From the NCBI GenBank assembly GCA_944470555.2, contig OX104129.1, positions 46,099,998-46,163,997 on the forward strand: a stretch of DNA of 64,000 bases. The letters are read 5' to 3'. The notes under the pieces were generated by a model. It ran no database searches. It worked only from the letters and a program-made list of their open reading frames with translations, and had not been told where the DNA came from. This document shows positions 49,901 to 63,985 of the stretch, piece by piece (the first letter of the stretch is position 1; the number at the start of each line of letters is the position of its first letter). This DNA is from Heterobilharzia americana. Lineage: Eukaryota; Platyhelminthes; Trematoda; Strigeidida; Schistosomatidae. The translations under genes were made by a program, and so were the position numbers.

Positions 49901-52132
49901 ATCAAAACATAAAATGAGGTTTGATCACATGGTGCTTTACATAAAAAATCGTGCCTTTTCACCAAAAAGTGTTTTAAAGAGAATTTCGATAACACTGTTT
50001 TATACTTTATAACCATAACTTTTTTCTATGTCTTGCTGCAAATATTCTTTTTTATGTACTTAGGATAAAATGACATCATGAAACACCTACAGATTTGTTA
50101 GAAAAACAATAATCTCATGTTTTCACATTATTCTAAAATTCCATTCAATATTTCCTGACCGCTTGTTTCTCTCGTATATTGTCATTGTATTCAAGTGAAC
50201 TGCTGAATTCATAATCTACTGCTTTTCCAAAACAATTTACTTGTATCTGCATACTTACAAGTAGTTAGTTACGTTTAACAGCTGGTGAGTTAGGCCTACT
50301 TTTAGGCAATTATAAAACTTATGGCACCATGTTAAAATATATACATTGGCAAAAACGATATACAAGGAATGACTAAAGACTATTATTGACGTCATCGACA
50401 GTCTAGTTGTCATAGGAATTGTTTTATCATTAACGTATTTCTCTTACAGAGCAAATGCCTTTTATTTTTGGAAACGTAATCCCGAAGAGCAGAAACAGTG
50501 AATCAATAAGAAAGAAACAGGTTAAGGAGAAAAGAACTTGGTAAGAGTACGGGTACTTAGAGAATACACTACATATTGATAATGTAATTAACAATGTTAT
50601 CGGAAGCCACCACAGATAGTGTTTTTCATTTTGCATATATATGAAGGGGAAAAGATAGATGAAAACTGCACCTACATACACAGGTAATTGTAAACAATCT
50701 AATCTAAACGCGTAGGCCTACACTATCGATTGTTGTATAAAATATTACTTTGTTAAGAAATGTTTTCTTATTTATGAGTCATACTATAAAGAACAAAGAG
50801 AATAACAATATGTTATTATCACGAAACATGGGTCATGAAAGAAAAGCAGAAAAGAAAACGGAGAATGACTTTTTTAGTAAACATCGTAATTATCATTAAC
50901 ATAATTAGTCTTGTTATCATAGTACTGATATCAGTGATACTATAGATCTAGTAATGGTGTATCGATGTGAGAATAACATGCTCTATGGATTTGTGAATGA
51001 CAAATTTGGGGAGAGGTAATCCTAATGACAGAAATGTCATTACTTATAACGTCAGAGAAATAGACAGATATAGGTAAATTTTCATCCTTAGTGCATTATA
51101 TATTTGTAGCTATTAATTGTGTCTGTATGCCTAAATGATTTCATGGGATTATCATATTGCATGAGAAGCGTAGATTAATTCTTTTATATTAGCCAATGTT
51201 TGTTTTTCTTGTTATGTATTTATAATGACTATTAGGCGTTAATAACACTGAGTAATAATAATTTATATGTTTTTCTCTATTTGCTTGACTGAAATAGTCA
51301 ATACGAGCCTCATGTTAATTTTATCCACTAATGCACTCATGAAGTTTCAATTATTGCCTTTTTACACCTGAGTTAATTGCATTTGTTTGATGAAATTATG
51401 AATTATTTAATACCAACAACACTGACCTGTATGAATTAGTTTTCTTTCCTTGTTGCTTATTCTACTACGTAAAATGTTGGACAGATTATGACATAAATAC
51501 TATTTGTCATTTTTAACAGTAAAAGGATGCGAAATCAATAAATCCAGGAACATATAGTTTGAATACAGACTGTAGTTAGGTTTCTTAAAGACTAGATGAC
51601 TGATTTACTTTACTGATATCAGTACCTGTAAGGAAAACTTTTTATTTGTCATTCCCCAAAACGCTATGGATTGCTGTTCTGCAGATATGTGTTTTATACG
51701 TTTTTGGAGGGTGACTTATTTTTATGTAGAAATTTAAATTATTATAGATACCGCTGGTCACAGAATTAGTGTTAAGAGGCTCTAAGAAGCATAACTTGAT
51801 CACCTTTGATTTCACAGCATTTGAGGATATTATCCTCAGAAAATCAGTTGAATTCGTAGATTTAAAGTACTATACAATGCTGTAAACGGTTCTTAATTGC
51901 ATTCGATGATCTGAAGTTATCGTATATGGGTTTTACTGAATCAATTAATTTTAAAATTTCACCTGTTTTACAATTTGGATTCCTGTGGGAACTTATCATC
52001 AATTATTGAAACTACATTATTATCCGAAATGCTATTTCCGCTAGCATGCTCTTATAACTGGAAGTTTACGGCTGTGAAATTGCATCTGAAGTTGGGATCG
52101 AATGTTTCTACATTCTGAGTAGAAAAAAAACG
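46931..52132. other. Upstream region of the protocadherin, no gene recognised
   Basis: About 5.2 kb of AT-rich DNA between the gene's first coding exon and RTE copy C. An untranslated first exon and promoter may lie here, but no TATA-type or other core promoter could be singled out. Confidence 0.45.
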
Positions 52133-55100
52133 TCGCCTAGTTAACTAGTTCACTAGTTACTAGCCGGCCCTAAGCCCGAGTAAAGAGGAAAGGTTGGGCA
52201 TACGGCTAGCAAACCTACCCTGTAAAACAAATTCAACCGCTAAAGAAACTTCAAAGCACAAAGAGAATATAAAAAATAAAAACAAACTTATTCCTCCCTG
52301 GAATTGGAGAGGGGAAAGGAGGCCGGTTGGTGAAAGTCTGTCTTCCGGAAGCCAAATGGCCAATATGTCTTCTCTCCCTCGATGAAAGCGGAAGTAAATG
52401 TGGGAACATGTAATGTCCGCACCATGTTTAAACCTACCGAGGCTGCACAGATTACAAAGGAGATGAGAAGCTATCACACTGAAGTGTTAGGAATTTGCGA
52501 GAGCAGATGGAATGGAAGTGGATTCTCCACACTGTCAACTGGAGAGCAGAGTCAGTAATGTACTCTGACATTGTCACCCAGATGACAACTACGAGCACAC
52601 TGAAATTCGGAGTAGCTATCATGACGTCCCCTCCCATGAGCATAGAGGGCTCTCGTGCAGTGGGAACCAATATCCTCCAGGATTATAACAGCAAGGTTAA
52701 TTCGACTAAAAGGAAGGGAAGTCACAATCATTCAATGCTACGCATACTACAAATAATGCAGATGAAGAGAAGAAGGGGAATTCTACAGACATCTGCAATC
52801 AGCACTGGACAAGACCCCAATCCGGTTGGCCACATCGAAATTCTAATTTGCGACATGAATGCCAAAATGCGAGGAGCAGACAACGCAGGAAGAGAACTAA
52901 CCATGGGTCGAGAAGCGCCCAGTGAAATGAATGAGAATGGAGAATTGTTTGCAGAATTCTACAACTTCAACGATTTGGTGATTGGAGGCAGCGTGTCCAA
53001 GCACATGGACATCCACAAAGCGACATGGATTTCACCAGACACCAGGACACACTAAAAATCGGATCGAGTTCATCTCAATGTGAAGAAAGTGGAGATGTAG
53101 CCTACTGGGCACAAGATCAGAACAACAAGGGGAGCAGATATAGGTTCACACCACTCAATACCTAGTACAAGGAACTTTTAAAGTCAATTTAAAAGCCTTC
53201 AAGGAAGTTGGTGATAGAACACAGTTCAAGTTCATCACTTAGAATGGAAGCTGAAGGACGAAACTGTAAACTACATCTTCACGTCAGCCATCAAGACAAA
53301 ATGGGAGATATCGAGCAAGATTCCTGAACAAACCTGTGTGGATGAGCACTGGAACTCCTTGAAAGCTATGTGGAAAGAAAGCTGCATAACGGTGTTAGGA
53401 AGGAAGAAGAAGAGGTGAGATAAGGAATGGATCTCAACGGACACATGGAAGTTGATGGAGGAGGGAGAGGAAGATGGTGAAGCAGAAGATGAACCAGTGC
53501 AAGGATGCACAACGACAAGAGAAACTGAGTAGAGCGTACAAAACACAGGACAAAGAAGTGAAAAAGAATGCAATGAAAGACAAAAGACACTTCTACGATG
53601 CACAGGCAAGTGAAGCAGAACAGACTGCAGGTAGGAGAGACAGAGTCTTGACAACATTGTATCAAATGACCAGGTTACTATCTAGGAGGGAAGAGATTAA
53701 CACAGATGAAATCAATGGAAGATAGTGAAGAAAACCCAGTCACCACCAAAGAGGAGGAACAAAGAAAACGATGGGCTGACCACTTCAGAAAGCTCCTGAA
53801 TCGACCACCACCATCACCTGCACTTCATCCAGAAATACCACCTGCAGCCCAATCACAGAACTACCAGTGATCACAGGCCCTTCAACGAAAGTCGAAGTCC
53901 TGAATGCATGAAGCTGCTGAAATGTGCGAAAGCAGCAGGGCACCCTAAGTTTTCACAAGAACTGGTGCGGAATCACGCTTCTGTCCACCCAAGGCAAGCG
54001 AAATATTAAGCCGCATCATCCTGGAGAGATTAAAAGATGCACTAGATTCTAAATTACTACCCGAACAGGCTGGCTGACTTCAGGAAATACAAATCATGTG
54101 CGGACCAAACTGCAACTCCATACTTCACATCATCATAGAACAGAGTATAGAATGGCAGTCAACCCTCTATCTCAACTTCATCGATTTTGAGAAGGCTTTT
54201 GACAGCGTCGACTGAGAAGTAGTTTGGCAGACAACTGCTTCAACACGAAGGAATACCACAAACCTTCATCAGCCTCATTCAGCAGCTGGCTATATGAAGA
54301 CGCCAAGTAAGATGCCAAGTAGTTCACAATGGCCGGCTCAGTGATGCCTTTGAAGTGAAGACAGGAAGGAGTGAGACAAGGATGTCTACTATAACACATG
54401 ATCTTCCTGATTGTGGTGGACTGAATCATGCAACAAACAGTGAGGAGCAGTGAGAAGAGGGGGAAACACTGGCTGGACCAGGGAAAACAACCTAGAAGAT
54501 TTGGATTTCACCGACGACTTGTGTTTAATGTCACACAAACTTGAAGGTGTGCAGGTGAAAACTAACGAGTTGACAGAGGAGACAGGGCAGTGAAGACGGG
54601 ACTTCAAATGAACGTAGAGAAGACAGAGGTAGCGAAGATACCTAATTAACAACGCCACCAACAACAACAGAAAGCTCCAATCAGCATGAATGGGAGGAAC
54701 TTAAAGAAAGTAGCCTCCTCCACCTATCTGGGCAGGCAGCATCGTTTTAACTACAGGCGGTGGCACAGATGAGGACGTCAAAACCTGGATCGGAAAAGCA
54801 GCAAGACAGGCGTTCATTAAGCTGAAACCAGTGTGGAGATCTTCTGCACTCAGCATCAAGCGTGAACATGATCCGGATCTTCAACATCAACGTCAAGTCA
54901 GTGCTTCTGTATGGTTCAGTGACTTGGTGCTTTACGAAAGGGATTTGCAGCAAACTACAGTCATTCATCAACAGGTGCCTACGTTGGCTGTTTACTGAAG
55001 ATCAGATGGCCAGAATAACAAGAATGAGAAACGAGGAACTCTGGCTTGTTGACGAGCCAACCAAGAAGCTATCGTTGACCAAATATGCAGACGGAAGTGG

Positions 55101-55375
55101 AGATGGATTGGGCATGCACTGGGAAGACCATTGGGGGACATCACGCGCGAGTCCAGGCACTTGAGTGAAACCTAGATGGAGAACGACGAGTTGAGCGTCC
55201 GAGGGTGACATGGAGGAGATGGTGCGAGGAAGAAATGAGAGCTTGTGGACTGTCGTGGAACCAGGTTCAAAAAATTTCAGAGAACAGAGTGAACTGGAGA
55301 TGTGCTACTGAAGCCGTAAGTTCCACTAGGAACCCAAGGGACAAATAATAAATAAAATAAAAGTAGAAATAAAGA
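52133..55375 (+). mobile_element. RTE-clade (SR2-like) non-LTR retrotransposon, copy C, nearly full length but decayed
   Basis: The 5' end matches copy A (CTAGTTAACTAG start); the 3' end is an A/T-rich tail with AATAAATAAAATAAAAG near 55349. The endonuclease (52.38-53.05 kb), linker, reverse transcriptase (53.9-54.25 kb) and C-terminal region can be followed, all interrupted. About 160 bp of RT (the GPDEMPPEAL to PEKG segment of copy A) are deleted near 53940. It lies upstream of the protocadherin on the opposite strand, so it is inverted relative to copies A and B. Confidence 0.9.
52384..53055 (+). pseudogene. Endonuclease domain remnant of RTE copy C
   Basis: Frames carry GTCNVRTMF, GICESRWNGSG, then DMNAKMRGADNAG, NENGELFAEFYNFNDLVIGG and ATWISPD. 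These are typical of the RTE apurinic endonuclease. The frame breaks at least once and ends at the stop after TRTH (53053-53055) shared with copies A and B. Confidence 0.82.
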
Positions 55376-58300
55376 GATTGAATCGTTTTTAACCACACAC
55401 ACTTCATGTGCCCTATGTTTAAAGATCGCATATTGTTGGATACTTTCATATCTCTTGTGACAGTAGGTACTGATAAATAAAGGAAAAGAGATGTCATAAA
55501 GTGCATGTTTTGAAATTAATAAGATCTGCAATTTTCCAAAGGATTTGACAGTACTGAAACCGAATTCGTTTTTGGCAGATCTATTTTTTCATTTCAAAAA
55601 TCACGGTGAAATTAGTAGAACATCGAACTGTCAGAAATCTTTCAGTTAACCTTCTTTCCCTCCTTTATTATTTTATTGTAGAAGGTGGAAACTGCTGAGA
55701 AACCTATGCTGTAAATGTGGTCAATTATCTGAGACTGTGCTAAGGAAAATATGAAAATATGTCTGATCACCTGTGACAAATTTGATTGATATCAGTGTTA
55801 GAGATTACTGTATAGGAATTAATTCTTGAAAGTTTTTTGGCATCTTAAAAATGAGGAAAGCTGCTTAGAAAAGGAACTCCGAATAAAAAATTAGGCATCT
55901 TAAGTCATCAAAAGTCAACCTAGCGAAATACATGCATCTACTCCACTTTTCTGATTTAGTCTGGCACCATTATGCAATGCTGTCAAAAATACTATTTATT
56001 CATGCTTATAAATAGACTTTGGTTGGTTTTAAAAACTTAAGTAGTGATTAAACGATTTACATAGGGGTTTTCATGCGTCCTGTCAAATACTTTTTTTACA
56101 TTCCATCTGCACTGTCAAATGGGAGCAAAGAGTAAGATTAAATATATTTATCTTTTTTTCGTCGAGCAGAACTTTGGTTGATTGATTACAATCAACAGAC
56201 GGTCGAAAAACTTGCATCTTGAAGTGATTGATAAAAGCGTACTTTGAAAAAAACAAGAAAATAATTTCAGATTTTGAATAAGCTTTCTTAAGGGAAGCTG
56301 AAAATTACGAGACAAACTATGCATACACAAAACTGCAAGAAATATGAAAGACTAATTTTACCAAACTTTTGATCATTGGTTTCTCTTCTTAGCGGGATAT
56401 ACTTTGCAGGAATAAAAACTAAACGAATTTGCTTCATTGCCTAATGAATGATATTGAAATTTTGAAAAAAGTTTTACTATATCTGATAAAACTGTTGTTT
56501 TGCTCATGTAATCCATAAATGATACAAAATAATATCTCCTACTGTACATATGCTGAAATGTATAGGATCCCCACTATACTGTGCCACTTTCTCAGTTAAC
56601 AAATTTTACAGTCCGCCTAAGTAAGGTTTCTGCAGTTTGTTTACTGGAAGTGAATACAGCTTGAAACCTTGACAGAAATGCTTGGCAAAAGGAGCCAAAT
56701 TCGGTAACATACATATCAAACGTTTAAATCACATTGAAATATATCAATTAAAGCCAACTTGTGTATAATTAAAGTAGTTGGATATGGAAAGAAATAGCCG
56801 TTGGAAAAGACAAACTGCATTTTGTCGCATGTAACTGCCAAAACATGGTCACGATACATGATTTCTGATATCCATTGAAAATGATGAAAATTTACCTATT
56901 GTAAGATTGACGGGTTCTGTTTTAACTGATTTACTAGAGGTATCACACTGTGAAATTGCATTATTTTCTGGTTAACATTTCGGATGTGGCTCATAATCTG
57001 CAGTTGTATCAGAATAACTCCACAACTTTCACGTGGTTTATATGTTTGTAATTCTCTGTCCTTCTCTGTCATATACATAAGAGGATTTTCCATATGTTAG
57101 CAACTGTTATGAAGTCATTCCTGTAACACTTATTCAGTGTTGATTTAATGAGTGAAGATTCGGTTACTAACCTCTTTTTTCGTCCACCAAAGGTTGGTTT
57201 TTAGAAATTTCATTTAGGCAACTGCTCTGCTCTTTCTGCACCTCTGTATGCCATTGCATCAGTGGTTGCAGCTAAGCTTATTTCTGCATTTCTTATCTTA
57301 CTGGGAAATAGCAATCTTCATCTGGCTAAGGCTGGCGTTCGAGCAACATAACCGATCCTGGTTGTCTGCCTTGACCAATGTGTCTGACCTTGTAGTCATT
57401 CAAAATATTTAGTAAACTAAATTACTTTGCATAACTTGATCAGTAAGATCTTATAATCACCAAACCTCATCTTTACGTCAACTGGTAGGTTTAAATTTAT
57501 TTACTGGGATAAGCTCATTGAGAATGCAGCATAATATCTCTGGGGTGTCCTCCTATTAAAGGCACACCGTAGATGTTTTGAACTCTTCAAACCATCTTTG
57601 TCAGCCTAAGTAGGCATATTGAACTATTTAAGTAACATGGTCAAAGACAACCATTGTGACAGAAGTTCCATGACAAGAAATTCGATGCATCTAAAACACT
57701 ATACTGATTGGTAATTATCCTCCTAATTTGATCGATGAAATCATAAAAAATTCAGGAAAAATATGACTGGCAGTGTGAAAACATGTTTATAATAATCAAG
57801 TCAACGCCATGAAGCTAAAACATGTTCAGATTAAGATTAATGTTCACTCTAAATACGTAGAAAGAACTTCTTTATATCCATTGGACGAGAATGTATAGCT
57901 GAGCTGCATAAAATTTCAAGACAAGTCTAAGCATTTCTCGGAGTTATCAGAACCCTCAAAAATAAGTGCGAATTCTGAACTGATGGTCAGGAAAGCCCAA
58001 AGTCTGATAGACATTTCCTCCATAGGTTTCATAAAATATTATCACAAAAACACAAACCTAAATTTTCAGTATCCGAAGAGTGGAATTTCTTTTTACGACA
58101 TTTTAAAATACGCATTATATTTGCCTAAGTGAATTTTTCAGCAGTGTAAAATTGCTGAGAGCCAGTCATGATGTTGACAAATGTGAACAAATATATCCAC
58201 AACTGGAAGAATTTTTTGAAAATGCATAGACAAAAATAATAATAATAAATGTAGGAGGTCAAATTATATAACTTACTTTACCAGACAAAAATTTGAGTTG

Positions 58301-61300
58301 ATTTTAGGCTTAACATAGGCTCAGTCAAATGAAATACATTTTCCAACTTTTTTATATCACATTGCTGGTAAAATATCTGGATACCTAATTTGGTATCTCA
58401 GTCTGTTATGAATAAGATAGAATGAACACTTTGTCGTTTCCGCAATCTCAGAAATCACTTATAACATTTAAGTCAAATGTTTTTCGAATTGTATTATCAA
58501 CAAATGTTTGGTTCTTCACAATTTTGCTTCTTGCCAAAAGAAAAAGAAAAAGCCTACTGATAAATATTTCACATTTCTGATGACCGAAAATAAATTGTTT
58601 AGATTATATCACCTGAGCAAAAAGCAGTCAACTGTACAGCTAGGAATTATTGAAACGTTTCTTCTACAGATTTTTGTTTACAAGAAAGGATCATGTTCAA
58701 AAATGTAATGTTTACTACTTGAAGTATGACCCTTTCCTAAAGGTATTATCTAATTTTAAATATATCAGTAGTTTATCTTCAATAAATTTTGAAGTTTGGA
58801 CTGAATAACTACAGTTGTATTTGCAAAACTTAGACTACTTAGTGAGTAGTACATGTCAAATTCATTTACTTCAAAATCACTTCTATCAGGTTTCAGGAGA
58901 TCGACCAGATAACTTTCTTATCTATTGAAACAGTCAACTAATATCATGATAAAATCAATGTAACAGGGATTTCCAGTCATTAACTTTAGTCACTTTTGAG
59001 CTGCGTGATGTGTAAGACCGTTTCCTTATTTTCCAATTTATTCAAAAGTTTTCAGGGAAAAGTTACTGGTTAAATTGTAACGGAAGAATGCACATGGATA
59101 AATGTACAGAAAATATGTTAAGAATATGTGTAGTAATATCAGCCACTTTGTAACCTTGACAAGACTCTAGCAGATACAGCTTTTAATAATTAACAAAAAT
59201 GCTTTTGTTTTCAAAATGTTTTTCGTAAAGTAGTGTACAGATGTGATCTATGTAGTTTAGTACTGTACTTAATGCAAGTTATGAATACCTGAATGCAAGC
59301 TACAATATAACTATCAACCATTTCGCTACTCCGTACAAGCCATTTGGTGAACCGCCAGTCATAAGTCTAGTTGTTTGGTTCAGATTTTCCTATATTTTCC
59401 TCGCATTAAATACTTCAATTTCCGATGGGATTTTAGGGTATTTTAATGATGTCATGAGCCTAGACTTCAAACTTTTTCACCTAGCAGCCTTACGTATCTG
59501 CAGCTATGGATGAACCAGTCATCTGGAGTTGCCTGACGCAGAGCAGAAGATAGAGCTGTCGTTACTAGGCCATTTAGGACATACCTGACTACTTGTAAGA
59601 TTAGACCATAGGCACGTGTTGAGCGACAGATAGCCTTCAACGAACTGCTTCTGAAACAAAATGGCATAAACTAAAGTGTGGTAGGTCAGTTGGCTAATTG
59701 CGTAGTCCACTATTGACTCATTGATTTATGGTAAACCTCGAGAAGTCTTTGAAACTGACAGTCGATATCTTCCAGTTATATTCCAGACAAATGGATAACA
59801 CGTCCATAATGTGTGACGAGAATAATGAGTTCAATCACTTTACCGATTGATCAACTTCAGGGATAACTGAGTATTTTATCCTTTAGATTCCACACTAGAT
59901 TCGCTTATTTAATGTAGCACGAAAAGATTATTAACTGTAAGTCATTTTTGGTACATACATATTCGATACTAAGGTTAGATTTGACACTTTCACATTTTTT
60001 ATCAACGAATTCGAGATAAATATGGCAATGCGAACCTCGTTAAGTTCACTGTCAAGATCATGGGAAATATTTTTTTCTCCAAAACTGCAAAACATCTCCA
60101 GTCGGTAAAGGATGTTCGATCTTACTAAGGACTAGCTGTCGCTTATTGCCATCTCAGACTAGGCTTACAAGTTTGCCTGATTCTGTTCAGCTGCTTTCAA
60201 ATGGTACACGATTTACTACCAAGTAATACACTGTATGGCTGTCGAGAAAAGGATGCAAATCCACTAATCAATTTACGCTTGATTTCCATGTATAGAGGAA
60301 TGTTCATTCCCTCATCCTACTAAGGTTCCCCCTTTACTCTTCTTATTCATGATAATTCAACAGCACACTCCCACTCCATTTATCCCTTTTCTTATTATCT
60401 TCTTAGTCTTCTAAATCTAGCAAAATAAATTTCACCCAACTTGTTTCGCGCTTAGAAACAACTTTTTACTGTCAGATACCATTTTCTTTTCATTAGTTTA
60501 TCAATCAACATTTATCGTTACAAGATCTTTTTTAATTGACAAAAACTAGATTGAACATCGTGCTAATGGCGCCAATCCCCCCAGTTACCTAACAGTAGAC
60601 TGCTTTATAGTTGTCAAATATACATGATCGAGCATCTGTTTAAACTGACGTCGTAAGAAGAGAAAATTTAATTTCCTGATTCGCCCACTGTCTCTTTATG
60701 AACTTATGGACATCTTCCACTGTCTTAAATTTGAATGTAGTAAAACCATAGCAAAGTGCATTCAAAAGCATCTTTCGGATGGCTATTTACTTCTTTTCAG
60801 AAGTTTTCAACAGAATAAGTGTCGACATTCTAACGTTAACACTACAATGTTATTTGTGTAATTTTTTGTATACCATATGTGTAGATATCTGCCTGTTGAA
60901 CGCTAAATAATATGAGAATTATTTATTCTCTTGTTTGCCGTGAAAACAACCATCACATTGTAAGTAATAATTATGATTATTGGGTATTAAAGGAGGGGGA
61001 AAATGGAATTTATTCTTATGAGATGTAGAAACTGTATGATAAGTAGAGTTCAAAAATTTCCCAACAGTATATGAAACCTGTAATTATTTTACTTTAAGAT
61101 ACAATGTCCAATTGGCAATATTTTCCCTATCAGTTTACAGCGCTTAACTCGGAGTAATTATTTATGATGTGTTTTCGTTTTACTAAATCTATAATTATAC
61201 TGGTCATGAAAATATTCTGGTTTATATCCTATCGAATGTTATGCCGTACTGGTTATATGTAAGTGAACGTGAATATGCTTCAAATAGTTATGGCATTCAC

Positions 61301-63399
61301 TTCCCATAAGAAAAGTGCATAATTCTTCATGATCTTCGTTAGCTAAGAGGTTCTTTTTCGTAGTAAAGAATTAGTATCAAATATGAACAGTTGAAGGATT
61401 TCAAAATACAATAAGATTGGATCTGGCGTCAATCAGTGCTTCGGGTACCGGTGTAACAACCAACTCTCTCAGATCATGACTTGTTCATGAAACAAAAGAT
61501 TACTAAGCTAGTCCATGATATGTACTTTGAGTAGTTTTACACTTCTGGGGATGATCCCCCGGTTGATAAGTAGCTAAGATCTTGTCTGGAAAGTTAAATC
61601 TGAAAGTTTGGCAAATATCTATATATTTTTTGATTATTTCTGTAAATAATAATTAGTTTTACACTGAGAATTAAACGATAATCTAAGCAGAAATGGCTTC
61701 TCACACATACTGTGTTCATGATAGTGCATCCAACCGTCCAACATTCTGCATGACAGGAAAATACGTTTTTCGTAGTAGTTTATGGAAAAAAGTGAATATT
61801 GCATTTGAGTTGTTTACTTTAAAAAATATGGAGAAGTTTCGGTTTATTGCGAAATAGCAGTAAACTGAGTACTGATACTTCATTATCTCATATTTCTTAA
61901 CATATTTTAACTGTCTGCTGATAACACACTCGAGAATTCTTTTCGCCTTAACAATCCATTCAATCGTTTGAAGCTTATAAGTATTTCAAATATAAGATTT
62001 ATAAGTATTAGTTGTCTACATTAATCACTAGGGAGTACTCAGTTTCATGAAGTCTAGTTCTAAGAGCTGATAAATAATTTTGGACTGTTATCAGTAAACA
62101 AACAGACTCAGTACCATAATTTACTTCCACTTAGGTCAGTCTAAGCCAAAGTAGCTCAACTCCGTCATCTCTAAATGTAGGACTGAGGCACAACGTTTCG
62201 TTTTTAAGGCTATGTCATAAACCTTGCTAACTAAAACAACCAATCATAATACTTGGATCCAGCACCTCCAGCCCATTAACGCATACCAACTGAGATTACT
62301 GAAGATGCATCGTGAATGTAAATCCCTTTGCTTGATGATAACGTTACAAAATATACAACATCAATCTGTAAGTCTTTTTGTAAACACTGTGATAAATGAC
62401 GTATTATGTAAAAATAGGTAAAATTAATGTTTTGCAGTAAAATAATTCTTGGGTAGTTAAATAATATGAGGATGGTTATCAATATGAATTTGTATCACCC
62501 CAAGAAATATTGAAAACCAGGGATAACTGTACCACTATTGCTTCCTAATTATGGACTATATATATGTAAGTTTTGATTTGATCTAATCACTATTCATTGT
62601 CATTGAATCACATCTACCTTCATTTCAGATATGGTTTATGTCACAGCCTTTCTCTAAGGAATTTCAGTTTCCTAATTTCATATATTATTAAGGTATCACA
62701 CTATTCTGATGTTTTAGAATAATTAACAGCTTCACAGTATCTCTCATTTTCCTTCAGTTCTCTAGTTAATGACATTTAATATTGAAAACTACTCTCCGAC
62801 TAAATACAAAAGAATGTGTCGATTAAAGTCCAGTTCAAACGATGAAGTTAATCCTTACTGAACAAGTGAATAGAAATGTAAATAAGAACCCATTTATGGT
62901 TAAAAAAGAGTAATTTAGAAAAGCAGGAGGTGAACATTCGCAGTAGTCAAAACAACAAATAATACAATTAGGTAAGCTTCTTTCCTAAGGTATGCACTAA
63001 TAAACGACCTACTTTTCTTAAAAGTACCACATTTAATGCTCAGATAACTACTAGTTTGTTCCTATACTAATAAATTGCATTTTTGTTGTAGTTTCAAGAA
63101 ATAACTGGTTGAATATTTGGTTTAGTACACAGGGCTATATTATTGTTTATTAGATGACGTCTAGAGCATAAGTTATTGCTAATAAATACACCGAAGTAAC
63201 TACACAACCTTCAAATATCATTTTTATAATACAATAGCTCTTCATTTTTTCGCTCTAATGGTAATGAAATCTTCCAAGTATTTGCAGTTTGAGGAATCGT
63301 TTCTGTCTATCTTAAAAGCAACATGTCTAGAATGGAATTCAAATCTTTTTCACTGTTACCCTATAAAGAAGGGATATGAGAAATGATTTAAGATTCTTA
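55376..63399. other. No gene recognised
   Basis: AT-rich, with short frames only. Two more GC-balanced patches (about 57220-57400 and 59460-59710) look like old repeats, but I could not assign them to a family. Confidence 0.45.
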
Positions 63400-63720
63400 A
63401 CAGTGCGGATATTAGAGTTGTCTCTAAAACCACAAACTCCCTCGAAGAGAAACTTTATAGACTTATGTATCTGGTAAGCCAAGTGAAGTAAGTTAACGTA
63501 ATTCATGTAATATCATGCTATATTTGTGAGGTCGAGTACATAGGTTAGAGTAGCCAACCACTTAAGCTTGGAGAAATATATTACGGTCAACTCTACAAAG
63601 ATAAATAACTTGTTAGAACACTCGGTTATCACTATAAATTCACTGATTCATAATCACACCACATAGGGGATAGAAGGACATTTATACGACTCAATATAGG
63701 TGGGTAGAGCGGGAAACTGA
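63400..63720 (+). mobile_element. Possible very decayed Penelope-like endonuclease region
   Basis: The plus strand, with stops, reads TTNSLEEKLYRLMY and then ISCYICEVEYIG followed by SSQPLKLGE. This resembles the C-x2-C-x3-YIG-(E/Q)-(T/S)-x-L-x-R spacing at the start of GIY-YIG domains in some Penelope-like proteins. Only a short match; several stops. Confidence 0.3.
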
Positions 63721-63959
63721 TTACAGGATCGTTTTTAATCTAATCAACATCTTACACATGTGACAAGAATGATTCGCCACAAATTGAAGATATTTAGAAG
63801 ACCTTACCTTCCCTATAAAAAATTTTCAGAAAATATCTGCAGAATGTAGTCAATAAGGTTAGTACGAAAGAAATTTCACCAATAATTTTTTCTGCTTTAT
63901 GCATACCTTTTTTTAACCATGGGCAGTTGAGTGCTTTTTTGATTACAATGGTCTTAGGT

Positions 63960-63985
63960 GCCAGCATGAATCTTTTTGCTGCCAT
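63960..63985 (-). other. Possible start of a minus-strand coding exon at the window edge
   Basis: An ATG at 63985 opens a 63-codon frame (to 63794) beginning MAAKRFMLAPK. An AG|GTATGC donor-like site occurs near 63908. It could be the first exon of a gene continuing at lower coordinates, or chance; there is no family match. Confidence 0.15.

Noticed and set aside
52160..52477. 105-codon minus-strand frame
   Set aside because: Antisense to the 5' region and endonuclease start of RTE copy C.
53271..53665. Overlapping minus-strand frames of 128 and 99 codons, Ser/Leu/Phe-rich
   Set aside because: Antisense to the linker region of RTE copy C; the same antisense frames recur opposite copies A (23634-24011) and B (36396-36838).
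59467..59710. Two overlapping minus-strand frames of 63-66 codons
   Set aside because: Frames overlap in different phases with no family resemblance; more likely an old repeat than a gene.
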